NCBI GenBank assembly: GCA_963795555.1 | Contig: CAWCHZ010000002.1 | Span: 1,426,001 to 1,490,000 of the forward strand | DNA: 64,000 nt | Direction of reading: 5' to 3' | From: CAWCHZ01 sp963795555 | Lineage (GTDB): Bacteria > Actinomycetota > Thermoleophilia > Solirubrobacterales > Solirubrobacteraceae | Shown here: piece after piece, positions 9,767 through 19,900 of the stretch | Position numbering within the stretch: position 1 is the first letter of the stretch | How the letters are laid out: each line of letters opens with the position of its first letter | The notes under the pieces: generated by a model | What the model was told of the DNA's origin: nothing | Database searches by the model: none | The model's input: only the letters and a program-made list of their open reading frames with translations | Position numbers and translations under genes: made by a program

Positions 9767-10846
9767 CTAGAAGAGCTGGTTCTCGCCGCCAAAGACGTCC
9801 GAGACCGAGCCGTCGGTGAAGATGCCGCGGATCGTCTCGGTCAGCAGCCCCGCGCAGGACAGCACGCGGATGTTGTCGGGCGCCCCGTCGCGCAGGGGGA
9901 TCGTGTCGGAGACGACGATCTGCTCGAAGCGCGACGACGCGAGGTTCTCGAACGCGTTGCCGGACAAGACGGCGTGGGTGGCAGCGGCGTGCACGCGCGT
10001 GGCGCCCGCGTCGAGCACGGTCTGCGCGGCGGCCTTGAGCGTGCCCGCCGTGTCGATGATGTCGTCGACGATGACCGCCGTCTTGCCGCGCACGTCGCCG
10101 ATCACGTAGCCGATCTCGGCGACCTGCTGGGCGGGACGCTCCTTGTTGAGGATCGCCAGCTCGGCGCCGATCTTCGAGGCGAACTTCTTGGCGAGCTTCA
10201 CGCGGCCGGCGTCGGGAGCGACGACGACCAGGTCCTCGAGCCCCTGGTCGGAGAAGTACTGCGTCAGCATCAGCAGGGCCGTCATGTGGTCCACGGGCTT
10301 GGAGAAGAAGCCCTGGATCTGACCGGCGTGCAGGTCCATCGTCACGACGCGATCGACGCCGGCCGCCTCCAGCATGCGGGCTACGAGGCGGGCGCTGATC
10401 GGCTCGCGCGGCGAGGACTTCTTGTCCTGACGCGAGTAGCCGTACCAGGGGGTCACCGCGATCACGCGGTGGGCGGACGCGCCGACGGCCGCATCGACCA
10501 TCAGCAGCAGCTCCATCAGCGCGTCGTTGGGGCTGATCCCGTTGCGTGGGTTGCCGCAGGTGGGCTGCACGATGAAGACGTCGGCGCCGCGAATCGACTC
10601 GCCGTAGCGGCTGTAGACCTCGCCGTTGGAGAAGGTCTTGAGCGTGACCGTGCCCAGGTCGACGGCGAGCTTGTCGGCGATCCGCGCCGCGAGCTCCGGG
10701 TTGGCCCGCCCGGCGAAGAGCATCAGGCGCTTGTCGTAGCCGATATCGAGCCTCGTCTTGAGGCTGATCTGGGGTTGCAGCGCGCTCATCTGAGGGTCAG
10801 TGTAGGTCTCTGGCACGACGGCGTCGGTGGACGATGCGCCTCCCAT
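9767..10846 (-). CDS. prs: Ribose-phosphate pyrophosphokinase (PRPP synthetase)
   Basis: This cytosolic enzyme makes PRPP from ribose-5-phosphate and ATP for nucleotide, histidine and tryptophan synthesis. The two phosphoribosyltransferase-like halves are present: ATP/flexible-loop residues in YGYSRQDKKSSPREPISARL, the DLHAGQIQGFF segment, and the PRPP loop VIVDDIIDTAGTL. The chosen ATG (10844-10846) lies 13 bp after the glmU stop. A second ATG at 10787-10789 would remove 19 poorly conserved residues and give the more usual length, so it is a real alternative. The glmU-prs order is typical of Actinobacteria. Confidence 0.96.
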   Translation of the reverse strand: MGGASSTDAVVPETYTDPQMSALQPQISLKTRLDIGYDKRLMLFAGRANPELAARIADKLAVDLGTVTLKTFSNGEVYSRYGESIRGADVFIVQPTCGNPRNGISPNDALMELLLMVDAAVGASAHRVIAVTPWYGYSRQDKKSSPREPISARLVARMLEAAGVDRVVTMDLHAGQIQGFFSKPVDHMTALLMLTQYFSDQGLEDLVVVAPDAGRVKLAKKFASKIGAELAILNKERPAQQVAEIGYVIGDVRGKTAVIVDDIIDTAGTLKAAAQTVLDAGATRVHAAATHAVLSGNAFENLASSRFEQIVVSDTIPLRDGAPDNIRVLSCAGLLTETIRGIFTDGSVSDVFGGENQLF

Positions 10847-10859
10847 CGGCTTGTAAACG

Positions 10860-12299
10860 CTACTCGGATTCCGCCTGCCTGGTGTGGCCTTCGGACGCCG
10901 ATTCGGCCGGCCGCGCGGGACCGCTGGCGTCCGCATCGCGCCGCCGGGCATAGCCCTCGATGTTGGCCTGCCGCGCGCGGGCGACACCCAGCGCGCCCGG
11001 CGGGACGTCCTCGACGATCACCGAGCCGGCCGCCGTGTAGGCGTCGTCGCCCACCGTCACCGGCGCGACGAAGGCGGTGTCCACGCCCCCACGCACGCGC
11101 GCGCCGATCCGCGTGCGGTGCTTGGCGCGACCGTCGTAGTTGGCGGTGATCGTGCCCGCCCCGAGGTTGCTGCGCTCGCCGATGTCGGCGTCGCCGATGT
11201 AGGAGAGGTGGGGCACCTTGGCGCCGGGCCCGACGTCTGAGTTCTTGATCTCGACGAACGTGCCCGCCTTGGCCGACTCGCGCAGGATGGTGTCCGGGCG
11301 CAGGTACGCGAACGGGCCGATCGTCACGCCCGCATGGGCGCGGCAGCCGACGAGGTAGGAGTGCGTCACCGAGACGTCGTCGGCCAGCTCGGCGTCGATC
11401 AGCGTGCTCGCCGGGCCGATCGCGCAGCGCTGCCCGATCCGCGTGGCCCCGCGCAGGAACGTGCACGGCTCGATCATGGTGTCGGCGCCGATCGCGACAT
11501 CGGCGTCGATCAGCGTCGAGGCGGGATCGACGATCGTCACGCCGGCCCGCATGTGGCGCTCGTGGATCGCGCGCTGGGCAAGCGCCCGCACGTGCGCGAG
11601 GTCGACGCGGTCGTTGACGCCGAGCGTGAGCGTCGCGTCGGCGACGCGATGAGCGCCCACTCGCCCGCCGGCGCGCGCCAGCACGCCGAGCACGTCGGGC
11701 AGGTAGTGCTCGCCCTGGGCGTTGTCGGGCTGGACCTGGCCGAGCGCGCCCAGCAGCGGTCCTCCGTCGAACGCGAAGATGCCGGTGTTGACCTCGCGGA
11801 TGCGCAGCTCCGCGGGGGTCGCGTCACCGGGTGCCTTGGTCTCCACGACGCGCTCGACCCCGCCCTCGGCGTTGCGCACGACGCGGCCGTAGCCGCTCGG
11901 GTCGGCCAGCTCCATCGTGACCATCGTCGCAACCGCCCCGTCGGCGGCGTGCGCGGCGAGCAGCGAGCGGATCGCCTCGGGGCCGACGAGCGGCACGTCC
12001 CCCATCAGCACGACCACCGGCGCGGCCGGGTCGATCAGCTCGGCCGCCGCGGCCAGCGCGTGGGCCGTTCCCCGCGGCTCGCGCTGGACGACCAGCGTGA
12101 CGTCATCGGGCAGCGCGTCGGCGAGCGCCTGCTCCGGGCTACCGACGACGACGATGCGACCGGCCCCGGCGGCGCGCGCCGCCTCGATCGGCCAGCGGAT
12201 CATCGGCCAGCCACACAATGGATGCAGCGCCTTGGGCAGCGCCGAGCGCATGCGCGTGCCCTGACCGGCGGCGAGGATCACGACCACGGGGGCGGACAC
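10860..12299 (-). CDS. glmU: Bifunctional UDP-N-acetylglucosamine pyrophosphorylase / glucosamine-1-phosphate acetyltransferase
   Basis: GlmU makes UDP-GlcNAc for peptidoglycan. The N-terminal uridylyltransferase (about 1-230) has the nucleotide loop LAAGQGTRMRSALPK and VVLMGDVPLVG. The C-terminal left-handed beta-helix acetyltransferase (about 250-455) shows hexapeptide repeats, LRPDTILRESAKAGTFVEIK, the LSYIGDADIGE stretch with conserved Tyr, and LGAGTITANYDG. At 479 residues the length is normal, with a short disordered tail. The expected FIG/FVG-SDT motif reads RGGVDTAFVAP, a small deviation. It precedes prs, and tRNA-Gln lies upstream on the other strand. Confidence 0.97.
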   Translation of the reverse strand: MSAPVVVILAAGQGTRMRSALPKALHPLCGWPMIRWPIEAARAAGAGRIVVVGSPEQALADALPDDVTLVVQREPRGTAHALAAAAELIDPAAPVVVLMGDVPLVGPEAIRSLLAAHAADGAVATMVTMELADPSGYGRVVRNAEGGVERVVETKAPGDATPAELRIREVNTGIFAFDGGPLLGALGQVQPDNAQGEHYLPDVLGVLARAGGRVGAHRVADATLTLGVNDRVDLAHVRALAQRAIHERHMRAGVTIVDPASTLIDADVAIGADTMIEPCTFLRGATRIGQRCAIGPASTLIDAELADDVSVTHSYLVGCRAHAGVTIGPFAYLRPDTILRESAKAGTFVEIKNSDVGPGAKVPHLSYIGDADIGERSNLGAGTITANYDGRAKHRTRIGARVRGGVDTAFVAPVTVGDDAYTAAGSVIVEDVPPGALGVARARQANIEGYARRRDADASGPARPAESASEGHTRQAESE

Positions 12300-12471
12300 G
12301 ACGGGATCGTAGTGCGTGGGCGCAGCACGGGCTGCGCCGCCGGGCCACCAGCGGCCTCGGGCCGGCCGCCGGTCCTAGAATGGGTCCGCGCTCCGCACCC
12401 GCCCAGCTTCGGCGACGGCCCGGGGCCTCAGCGCAGCCGGCTGGCCCGTTGGGGAGTGGTGTCGAGCCTGT

Positions 12472-12542
12472 TGGGGGGTCGTCTAACGGTAAGACTCCGG
12501 CCTTTGGAGCCGGCTATCGGGGTTCGAGTCCCTGCCCCCCAG
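12472..12542 (+). tRNA. tRNA-Gln (anticodon TTG)
   Basis: A full cloverleaf can be drawn: acceptor TGGGGGG/CCCCCCA, D stem GTCT/AGAC, anticodon stem CCGGC/GCCGG with loop CTTTGGA (anticodon TTG), T stem CGGGG/CCCTG with loop TTCGAGT, and discriminator G. CCA is not encoded. tRNA-Gln near glmU is a common actinobacterial arrangement. The VapC toxin gene on the other strand ends 5 bp past its 3' end. Confidence 0.95.
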
Positions 12543-12547
12543 CTCCG

Positions 12548-12967
12548 CTAGGCGGCGGAGTCGCGGAAGGGGTTCGCGACGCGCACTCCCGCGTAATCCG
12601 TGTCGTCGCTCAGGTCCTCGGAGAGCACCAGCTGGCAGCCAAGTGAGCGAGCAGCCTCCAGAATCGCGGCATCCCAGCATGAGATTCGGAATCGCTGGCA
12701 CGTCACAAGCGCGGCATGCATGGTCGCGATCGTGATGTCGGCCACGGCGAAGCGTCGAAAGGCCTCGACCAGCTGAACAGCGTCGTCGTGGGCAAGCCGA
12801 TCGGATCTGCTCCGCCGGGTGGCTTGGACGTAGAACTCCTGCAGGACCTGGACCGATACGGCCAGATCGCCCTGCTCGAGGATTTCGTTCGCCCGCCTTG
12901 CCTTCGCGCGCTCCCGCGGATCGTTGGAGATCGCGTAGAGCAGGACATTGGTGTCAACGAACAGCAC
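12548..12967 (-). CDS. vapC: VapC-type PIN-domain toxin ribonuclease
   Basis: VapC toxins are Mg-dependent endoribonucleases, often cutting tRNA, and are neutralised by a cognate VapB. The 139-residue product opens MLFVDTNVLLYAIS with the first PIN aspartate (Asp5). The conserved QEFYVQ glutamate follows mid-protein, then CWDAAILEAA and LVLSEDLSDD with the later acidic residues. The active site therefore looks complete. It starts 9 bp after the antitoxin stop, the usual order, and abuts tRNA-Gln on the opposite strand. Confidence 0.9.
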   Translation of the reverse strand: MLFVDTNVLLYAISNDPRERAKARRANEILEQGDLAVSVQVLQEFYVQATRRSRSDRLAHDDAVQLVEAFRRFAVADITIATMHAALVTCQRFRISCWDAAILEAARSLGCQLVLSEDLSDDTDYAGVRVANPFRDSAA

Positions 12968-12976
12968 GCTCGGATG

Positions 12977-13216
12977 TCAACGAACTGCACGCTCGTGGAG
13001 CTCGTCACGACCGAGCCGATCGCTGGCCCGGAAAGGCCCGATCCTCCCCTGAACCTCGTGCTGCAGAGCAGCGAGACGGCCGAACTCGGCATCCCGATCG
13101 GCAAGTGTGCGGAGGTAGTCGGCTACCAGTGCGCTCACCGAGCTGCCACGCTCCGCGGCCCGTATGCGGGCGGTGCGGTACACCTCGTCAGCGACGCTGA
13201 CCGTGATGTTCTTCAT
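12977..13216 (-). CDS. vapB: VapB-type ribbon-helix-helix antitoxin
   Basis: This small antitoxin (79 residues) begins MKNITVSVADEVYRTARIRA and continues AERGSSVSALVADYLRTLA, the classic beta-strand plus two-helix DNA-binding fold of RHH/CopG antitoxins. The C-terminal 35 residues would wrap the toxin. It lies directly upstream of the PIN toxin and would repress the shared promoter. The AT-richer stretch just upstream (about 13217-13245) is the likely promoter and operator area. Confidence 0.85.
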   Translation of the reverse strand: MKNITVSVADEVYRTARIRAAERGSSVSALVADYLRTLADRDAEFGRLAALQHEVQGRIGPFRASDRLGRDELHERAVR

Positions 13217-13306
13217 GGGCCAAGTTTACACAGAATCACAGGCGCACAGTTGCACATGGTCGCGCCTGTGCTGGGATTCGCGAGCGTCAGCCTGAAAGGC
13301 GACTGA

Positions 13307-14113
13307 TCACTCCGCGAACCGATACACCTCGCCCGGGGGCGGCAGCCGCTCGTCGCCGAGCAGCGGCAGCGCGTGGGTCAGGGTGCCGACGAACGCGCCG
13401 GCACTCTCGCCCATCAGGCGGATCAGCTCGCTGACCGGGGTGGGCTCATCGGTGACGCCGTTGGCGTAGTCGGTGGCGTAGCCGAGCAGTGCGTAGGGGA
13501 TCTCGGCCTCGCCGGCGAGCACGGTCTCGGGTCCCCCCGTCTGGCTGACTGCGGTGACGCCCGCGGCGGCGAGCGTGCGGATCTCCGCGCGGGTGTTGAA
13601 GCGCGGGCCGTCGACATGGCCGTAGCAGCCGCCGTCGCGCGTCGGGTGACCGAAGCTGCGGGCTCCCTGCAGCAGGGCCGTGCGCAGCCCAGCCGCAAAC
13701 GGCTCGCCGATGATCCAGTGGCCGCGTCCGGGATCGCCGGGCTCGTCGAAGAGGGTGCAGAGCGAGCCGTCGGGCAGGCGGTTGACGAGGAAGTGCAGAT
13801 CGTCGAATACGATCAGCGACCCCAGCTCGATGGTCGGATCGACGGCGCCGCAGACCGTCACCCCGACGATCGCCTGGGCGCCGAGCTGCGCCAGCGCGCT
13901 GATGTTAGCCCGGTGCATGACGTGGTTGGAGAGCCGCACGTGCCCCTCGCCGTGGCGCGAGACGTGGAGCACCTCGACGCCCGCGAAGCGCCCTGCGGTG
14001 ACGGTCACCGTGCCGAAGCGGGTGTCGACGTCCTGCGGACGCGGCTGCTCGAACCCGGGCAGGGCGTACGTGCCCGAGCCCGTGATGATCCCCACCACCA
14101 TTACGGCGGACAT
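13307..14113 (-). CDS. mtnP: MTAP-family purine nucleoside phosphorylase
   Basis: Members cleave 5'-methylthioadenosine, methylthioinosine or purine nucleosides with phosphate, releasing the base. The 268-residue length is right for the trimeric class. Motifs include the phosphate loop IITGSGTY near the start, SRHGEGHVRLSNHVMHRANI, VCGAVDP, and the C-terminal QTGGPETVLAGEAEIPYALL. The choice between methylthioadenosine and another nucleoside cannot be made from sequence alone. It lies downstream of the PucR-like regulator on the same strand, separated by 92 bp. Confidence 0.85.
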   Translation of the reverse strand: MSAVMVVGIITGSGTYALPGFEQPRPQDVDTRFGTVTVTAGRFAGVEVLHVSRHGEGHVRLSNHVMHRANISALAQLGAQAIVGVTVCGAVDPTIELGSLIVFDDLHFLVNRLPDGSLCTLFDEPGDPGRGHWIIGEPFAAGLRTALLQGARSFGHPTRDGGCYGHVDGPRFNTRAEIRTLAAAGVTAVSQTGGPETVLAGEAEIPYALLGYATDYANGVTDEPTPVSELIRLMGESAGAFVGTLTHALPLLGDERLPPPGEVYRFAE

Positions 14114-14205
14114 GGTAAGGGCAGCGAACCTCGCGCGCGAGCGGCGCGCTTGAGCCGACGGCGCGTCGAGCCAGCCGCGGTCCGCGCCGCAAGCTGTGCG
14201 CCAGA

Positions 14206-15447
14206 TCAGCCGCGGTCCGGGCCGCCGGGAACTCGCCCACCTTCGGCGCCCGCCTCGGTCGCCGGCCCGCGGCGCGGCGGGATGCCGAGCACCCGCATCG
14301 CCTTGAGGCCGAGCGACAGGCGCTCGCGGCCGTCGCTGGAGCCGACGTCGAGCCCGCTCAGCTCGCGCACGCGCTCGAGGCGATAGCGGATCGTGTGGCG
14401 ATGCGTGAACAGGCGCTGGGCGGTCCCGGCGACGCTGCCGTCGTTGTCGAGGAAGGTCTCGAGCGTCTTGACCAGATCGGTCTCGTACTGCTCGTCGTAG
14501 GCGACCAGCGGCTCCAACGTCTCGGCATAGAAGCGCCGCAGCTCGTCGGGGTTCTCGCTCATCGCCGACAGCAGCAGGCGGTAGGCGCCGGTCTCCTCGA
14601 ACGCGAGCACGCGCCGCTCGGCGTGCCCCTCGGCGACGTTGGCCGCCAGCAGCGCCTCATGGGCCGCCCGCTGGAGCTCCAGCGGGTCGGTAGCCACGCG
14701 CGAGCGCCCGACGGCGAAGGCGAAGCCCTGCAGGCCCGCCTGCAGCTCGCGCTGAACTGCCTCGGCGACCCGTCGTCCGACCGCCTCGTCGGCATCGGGC
14801 ACCAGCAGGGCGACCTCGCCGGGATGTCCCTGGGGGCGGTCGAGCAGGATCGCGGCGGTCCCCGGCGCGACCGCGCGACCGCCGCGCTCGGCGACCATCA
14901 GCGCGCGCGGGCGCCAGTCCTCGGAGATCGGGGCCAGCGGATGGGCGCGCACCACGATCACGCTGCCCCCTCGCGCGAGATCCATGCCGAGCTCGCGACC
15001 CCGTGCCAGCAGCTCGCGGCGATCGCCGATCTCCTGGCGCAGAACGGCCTGCACGAACGCCGCCGCAGCCGCCTCGGAGGCGCGTGCCGGCCCGCGCACG
15101 CGCTCGACCTCGGATGCGATCAACGTCAGCGCGAGCCGCAGCACGGTCGGGCTGGGCGGCGCGCCGCGCGGGCGCATCCGCAGGACTCCCACGACCGCGT
15201 CGGCGACGCGCAGCTCGTGCGACTGGACCTCCTCGCCGCCGCCGACCAGGGTTCGCTCCTCGGCTGGCGAGCGCGCGGCGACGGCCAGGATCGCGCTGCT
15301 GCGATCGATCAACGCCAGGCTCGCGTCCAGCGCGCGGGCAGCGGCGCGCAGCACCTCCGGCAGGCCGGCGCCGGCCTCGACCGCTGCGGATATCGCCTCC
15401 AGCGACCCCAGCGCGCCGTCCGTGGGCCGGTGCGACAGGTCCGTCAG
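14206..15447 (-). CDS. PucR/CdaR-type helix-turn-helix transcriptional regulator
   Basis: The long protein (about 413 residues) has a GAF-like sensory N-terminus, a central GGDEF-related PucR domain, and a C-terminal PucR helix-turn-helix (GTAQRLFTHRHTIRYRLERV, about 90 residues from the end). Such regulators often control purine or sugar-diacid catabolism, and the phosphorylase gene follows. The start is unclear: no ATG, GTG or TTG lies in the expected place. A CTG at 15445-15447 overlaps the preceding stop as CTGA, mimicking the GTGA couplings elsewhere, and is my best guess. Confidence 0.85.
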   Translation of the reverse strand: MTDLSHRPTDGALGSLEAISAAVEAGAGLPEVLRAAARALDASLALIDRSSAILAVAARSPAEERTLVGGGEEVQSHELRVADAVVGVLRMRPRGAPPSPTVLRLALTLIASEVERVRGPARASEAAAAAFVQAVLRQEIGDRRELLARGRELGMDLARGGSVIVVRAHPLAPISEDWRPRALMVAERGGRAVAPGTAAILLDRPQGHPGEVALLVPDADEAVGRRVAEAVQRELQAGLQGFAFAVGRSRVATDPLELQRAAHEALLAANVAEGHAERRVLAFEETGAYRLLLSAMSENPDELRRFYAETLEPLVAYDEQYETDLVKTLETFLDNDGSVAGTAQRLFTHRHTIRYRLERVRELSGLDVGSSDGRERLSLGLKAMRVLGIPPRRGPATEAGAEGGRVPGGPDRG

Positions 15448-15665
15448 GGCAGGCGATCCCAGAACCAGACGACCGCGCCGCCGGCGGCAGCGCCGATCGC
15501 GATCAGCGCCACCAGCACGTACAGCGAGAGGAACGTCGCGGCGACCCGCTCCCACATCCGCGTGTAGGAGCTCCAGGCGGGCACGAGCACGAGCCCGGTG
15601 AACGCGGCCAGGCCGAGCACCGCGGCCACACCGGCGACGAGGTATGTGACATCGAGATTGCTCAT
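15444..15665 (-). CDS. Small two-helix membrane protein, unknown function
   Basis: The predicted 73-residue protein (MSNLDVTYLVAGVAAVLGLA...) has two transmembrane segments, about residues 8-30 and 45-68, with a short charged turn (SSYTRMWERVA) between. I do not recognise a family. Its ATG at 15663-15665 is 37 bp after the ispE stop and its TGA overlaps the next gene's probable start, so it sits inside the ispE operon. Confidence 0.65.
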   Translation of the reverse strand: MSNLDVTYLVAGVAAVLGLAAFTGLVLVPAWSSYTRMWERVAATFLSLYVLVALIAIGAAAGGAVVWFWDRLP

Positions 15666-15702
15666 CGCGCGTGGCGCACATTGTGGCGCATCGCCGCGAT
15701 GG

Positions 15703-16773
15703 TCAGGAGCCGCGCAGCGCCGCGTAGCTCTCGTCGACCGCGGTCGCCGCGACGGCACCGGGATGGCGGACCGCAAGCTCACGCGCCGCCGCCGTGGCGG
15801 CCTCGCTGGCGCTGGGCCCGACGAAGACGCCGAACACGGTGGGACCGGAGCCGCTGACGAGTGTGTGATCGGCGCCGCTCGCCTCGACGGCGGCCAGCGC
15901 GGCATCGATCGACGGGCACAGCGAGCGCGCGGCAGGCTCGAGGTCGTTGTGGATCAGATTCCACACGGCCCGGCCGCCACGCTCCAGCACGTGCTCGAGC
16001 GCGTCGCGCAACCGAGCCAGCTCCGCCTCAGAGCGCCCAAGCCCGAGGCGATCCGCCTCGCGATACACGTCAGCGGTCGACAGCTGCAGCGGCGAGGGCA
16101 CGATCACCAGGGCGTGGGGGGCAAGCGAGGGCAGCCGCCGCACCAGCTCGCCGGCGCCCGTCACGAGCGCGGTGCCCGGTCGCAGCTGGCTCGGAACGTC
16201 CGCCCCAAGCCGGCTGGCGAGCTCCAGCAGCGGTCCATCGTCGCTGTCGTGGGGGGCCTCGTCGCGGGGGCGGGGGGCCTCGTCGCGGGGGCGGGGGGCC
16301 TCGTCGCGGCGGCCGGAGGTCGTCACTTGCCGCGCATGGGCGGCGGCCGCCAGCCGCAACGTCGCGGCGGCATCGGCCGAGCCGCCACCGAGCCCGGCCG
16401 CGATCGGCACGCGCTTGGTGATCGTCAGCCGCTGGGGATCGGATTGCCAGCCCGTCGCGGCGCGAAACGCGCTCAGCGCCGCGGCTGCCAGGTTGGGGCC
16501 GAGGACCCCGTCGCAGAGGACCTCGTCGCCGCCGTCCGGCTCACCCGCCGCGTGCGGGCGCCGCGGAGCCAGCTCCAGCTCATCGGCAAGCGAGATCGAC
16601 TCCATCAGCGAAACCACCTCGTGCAGCCCGTCGCGGCGCCGCTCGCCCAGGTACAGGCACAGGTTCACCTTCGCGGGCGCGAACGCGCGCAGAGGCCGCG
16701 CGAGGGAGCCGGCGTCGCTGTCGGACGCGGACAGCGATCGCGGTCGCTCCGGCTGGCCGGGCAGCCCGGTCAC
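15703..16773 (-). CDS. ispE: 4-diphosphocytidyl-2-C-methyl-D-erythritol kinase
   Basis: IspE phosphorylates CDP-ME in the MEP isoprenoid pathway. The GHMP-kinase motifs are all present: APAKVNLCLYLGERRRDGLH, the ATP loop PIAAGLGGGSADAAATLR, and the C-terminal LVSGSGPTVFGVF. At 356 residues it is about 50 longer than usual. The extra length comes from the N-terminus and a repetitive insert of DEAPRPR units right after the ATP-loop helix. The GTG start overlaps the rsmA stop as GTGA, and the rsmA-ispE pairing is standard in Actinobacteria. Confidence 0.96.
   Translation of the reverse strand: MTGLPGQPERPRSLSASDSDAGSLARPLRAFAPAKVNLCLYLGERRRDGLHEVVSLMESISLADELELAPRRPHAAGEPDGGDEVLCDGVLGPNLAAAALSAFRAATGWQSDPQRLTITKRVPIAAGLGGGSADAAATLRLAAAAHARQVTTSGRRDEAPRPRDEAPRPRDEAPHDSDDGPLLELASRLGADVPSQLRPGTALVTGAGELVRRLPSLAPHALVIVPSPLQLSTADVYREADRLGLGRSEAELARLRDALEHVLERGGRAVWNLIHNDLEPAARSLCPSIDAALAAVEASGADHTLVSGSGPTVFGVFVGPSASEAATAAARELAVRHPGAVAATAVDESYAALRGS
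16251..16313 (-). repeat. In-frame 21-bp triplicate inside ispE
   Basis: Three copies (16251-16271, 16272-16292, 16293-16313, the last imperfect) keep the reading frame and encode repeated DEAPRPR-like heptads in a predicted loop of IspE. Copy number could vary between strains. Confidence 0.9.
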
Positions 16774-17609
16774 GGCCGCAGCCTGCGTCCCAGCTCGAGG
16801 AACTGCGCCGGGCTGAGGCGCTCGGCGCGGATGTCGGCAGGCAGGCCCAGCTCGCCGAGCGCGCTGCGGACGCGCTCGCGCAGCTCAGCGGCCGAATCGG
16901 GCAGCGCCAGCGCCAGCGACCCGGCAAGCGGCTTTCGGCGATGCGCGAACGCCGCCTGCACGAGCTCCCTCAACGATGCCGGAGCGGCCGGGCCACGACG
17001 GTCGAGGCGCAGCAGCACGGAGTCGACGTTCGGTGCTGGCGAGAACACGCTGCGCGCGATCGGGCGCACGACGCGAACCTCACAGGCGAGCTGGGCGAGC
17101 ACCGAGGGGATCCCATAGGCGGCACTGCCCGGTTGGGCGGCCAGGCGCTGTCCGACCTCGCGCTGCACCATCACCACCCAGCGCCTCACGCCCTCCAGCT
17201 CCTCGATCGTGCGCAGGATCGCGCTCGCCGCGATGCCGTAGGGCAGGTTCGCGACGACGAGCGTGGGCGCCGGCTCGAGCGCGCGCAGGTCGACCCTTAG
17301 GGCATCGCCGATCTGCAGGCTGGCGTTGGGGTGTGGAGCCAGGGCGTCGCGCAGGGGCGGCTCGAGCGCGCGATCGATCTCGATCACGTGCAGGTGCGCG
17401 ATCAGCGGCGCCAGGTGCTCGGAGAGGACGCCCAGGCCGCCGCCGATCTCCAGCACGACGTCGTCCTTGCGCAGATCGGCGACGCCAACGATCACGTCCA
17501 GGATGTTCGAGTCCACCAGGAAGTTCTGCCCGAGATCGCGATTCGGCCGGATGCCGAACTCGCGCAGCCGCCGCAGGCTCGCCTGACGCGGCGCGGGCGC
17601 GCTCACCAT
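16770..17609 (-). CDS. rsmA: 16S rRNA (A1518/A1519) dimethyladenosine transferase
   Basis: RsmA (KsgA) dimethylates two adjacent adenosines near the 3' end of 16S rRNA. Motifs run in order: RDLGQNFLVD, the SAM loop LEIGGGLGVLSEHLA, the EIDR acidic residue, and catalytic NLPYGIAASAIL. The family's C-terminal helical domain includes AFAHRRKPL. Length (279) is typical. The ATG at 17607-17609 is followed immediately by GTG, and the start region overlaps the tatD stop. It is followed by ispE with another overlap. Confidence 0.96.
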   Translation of the reverse strand: MVSAPAPRQASLRRLREFGIRPNRDLGQNFLVDSNILDVIVGVADLRKDDVVLEIGGGLGVLSEHLAPLIAHLHVIEIDRALEPPLRDALAPHPNASLQIGDALRVDLRALEPAPTLVVANLPYGIAASAILRTIEELEGVRRWVVMVQREVGQRLAAQPGSAAYGIPSVLAQLACEVRVVRPIARSVFSPAPNVDSVLLRLDRRGPAAPASLRELVQAAFAHRRKPLAGSLALALPDSAAELRERVRSALGELGLPADIRAERLSPAQFLELGRRLRP

Positions 17610-18352
17610 CCGAACGCCGCCGCGGCCGCCTGCTCCAGCGAGGCCTCGAACTGCTCGTAGCCCACGCCACGCCGCTCCGCGACCGCGCGGGCGGTGTGGA
17701 TCACGTTGACTGGCGCGTTGGGCTTGCCACGCAGCGGCTGGGGCGCCAGGTAGGGCGCGTCGGTCTCGACCAGCAGCCGCTGCTCGGGAACGCGTGCCGC
17801 CGCCTCCATCAGCTCACTGGCGGTTGGATATGTCACGTTGCCGGCAAACGAGATCCACCAGCCGTGCGCCAGGCATTCGTCGAGGCGGTCGGGCATCGAG
17901 AAGCAGTGCAGCACGACACGCACGTCCTGTGCGCACAGCGCGAGCGTGCGCAGCGTGTCGTCCGCGGCCGCCCGGCTGTGGATGACAAGCGCCTTGCCGG
18001 TCTCGCGAGCGAGCTCGATCTGCGCCTCGAACGCGCGCGCCTGGTCCTCGCGCGTCGCGCCCTGGCGGTAGTAGTCCAACCCGGTCTCGCCGATCGCCAC
18101 GCAGCGCGGGTGGGCAGCCAGCGCCCGCAGCTCCGCCAGGTCGGCCCCGTCGAAGCCGGTGGCGCTGTTGGGGTGACGTCCAACCGCGGCGTACACCTGA
18201 GTGAAGTCCTCTGCCGCCGCCAGCGCTGCCCGGCAGGAGCGCCCGTCGGTGCCGATCGTGACGATCCGCGTGACGCCCACTCGCTCCGCGGCGGCGACCA
18301 GCTCGGCAGCGGGCGCGGCGCAGGCGTCGAGGTGGGTGTGGCAGTCGATCAA
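17603..18352 (-). CDS. tatD: TatD-family metal-dependent deoxyribonuclease
   Basis: TatD-like TIM-barrel hydrolases act as 3'-5' exonucleases in DNA repair. The metal ligands are visible: IDCHTHLD at the N-terminus, GETGLDYY, VIHSRAAADD, VLHCFSM, and LLVETDAPYLAPQ. The 249-residue length is normal. The start is a TTG (18350-18352) directly before the conserved IDCHTH, which suggests weak initiation. It lies between metG and rsmA as in many Gram-positive genomes. Confidence 0.95.
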   Translation of the reverse strand: MIDCHTHLDACAAPAAELVAAAERVGVTRIVTIGTDGRSCRAALAAAEDFTQVYAAVGRHPNSATGFDGADLAELRALAAHPRCVAIGETGLDYYRQGATREDQARAFEAQIELARETGKALVIHSRAAADDTLRTLALCAQDVRVVLHCFSMPDRLDECLAHGWWISFAGNVTYPTASELMEAAARVPEQRLLVETDAPYLAPQPLRGKPNAPVNVIHTARAVAERRGVGYEQFEASLEQAAAAAFGW

Positions 18353-18388
18353 TGCTTGGGGCCGCGCGTCATCGCCTCGACAAGAGCG

Positions 18389-18401
<13 letters not shown>
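18349..18401. repeat. Duplicated 13-bp metG/tatD junction, 40-bp period
   Basis: TCAATGCTTGGGG occurs at 18349-18361 and 18389-18401. One copy holds the last metG codons and stop, the other straddles the tatD TTG start. This suggests that an ancestral stop/start overlap was split by a 40-bp tandem duplication. Confidence 0.7.
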
Positions 18402-19888
<1,487 letters not shown>

Positions 19889-19900
19889 CGCGGCGGAAGG

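Noticed and set aside
16251..16313. CRISPR-like or mobile repeat array
   Set aside because: The units are 21 bp, contiguous without spacers, and in frame within ispE. No CRISPR array or cas gene was seen anywhere in the window.
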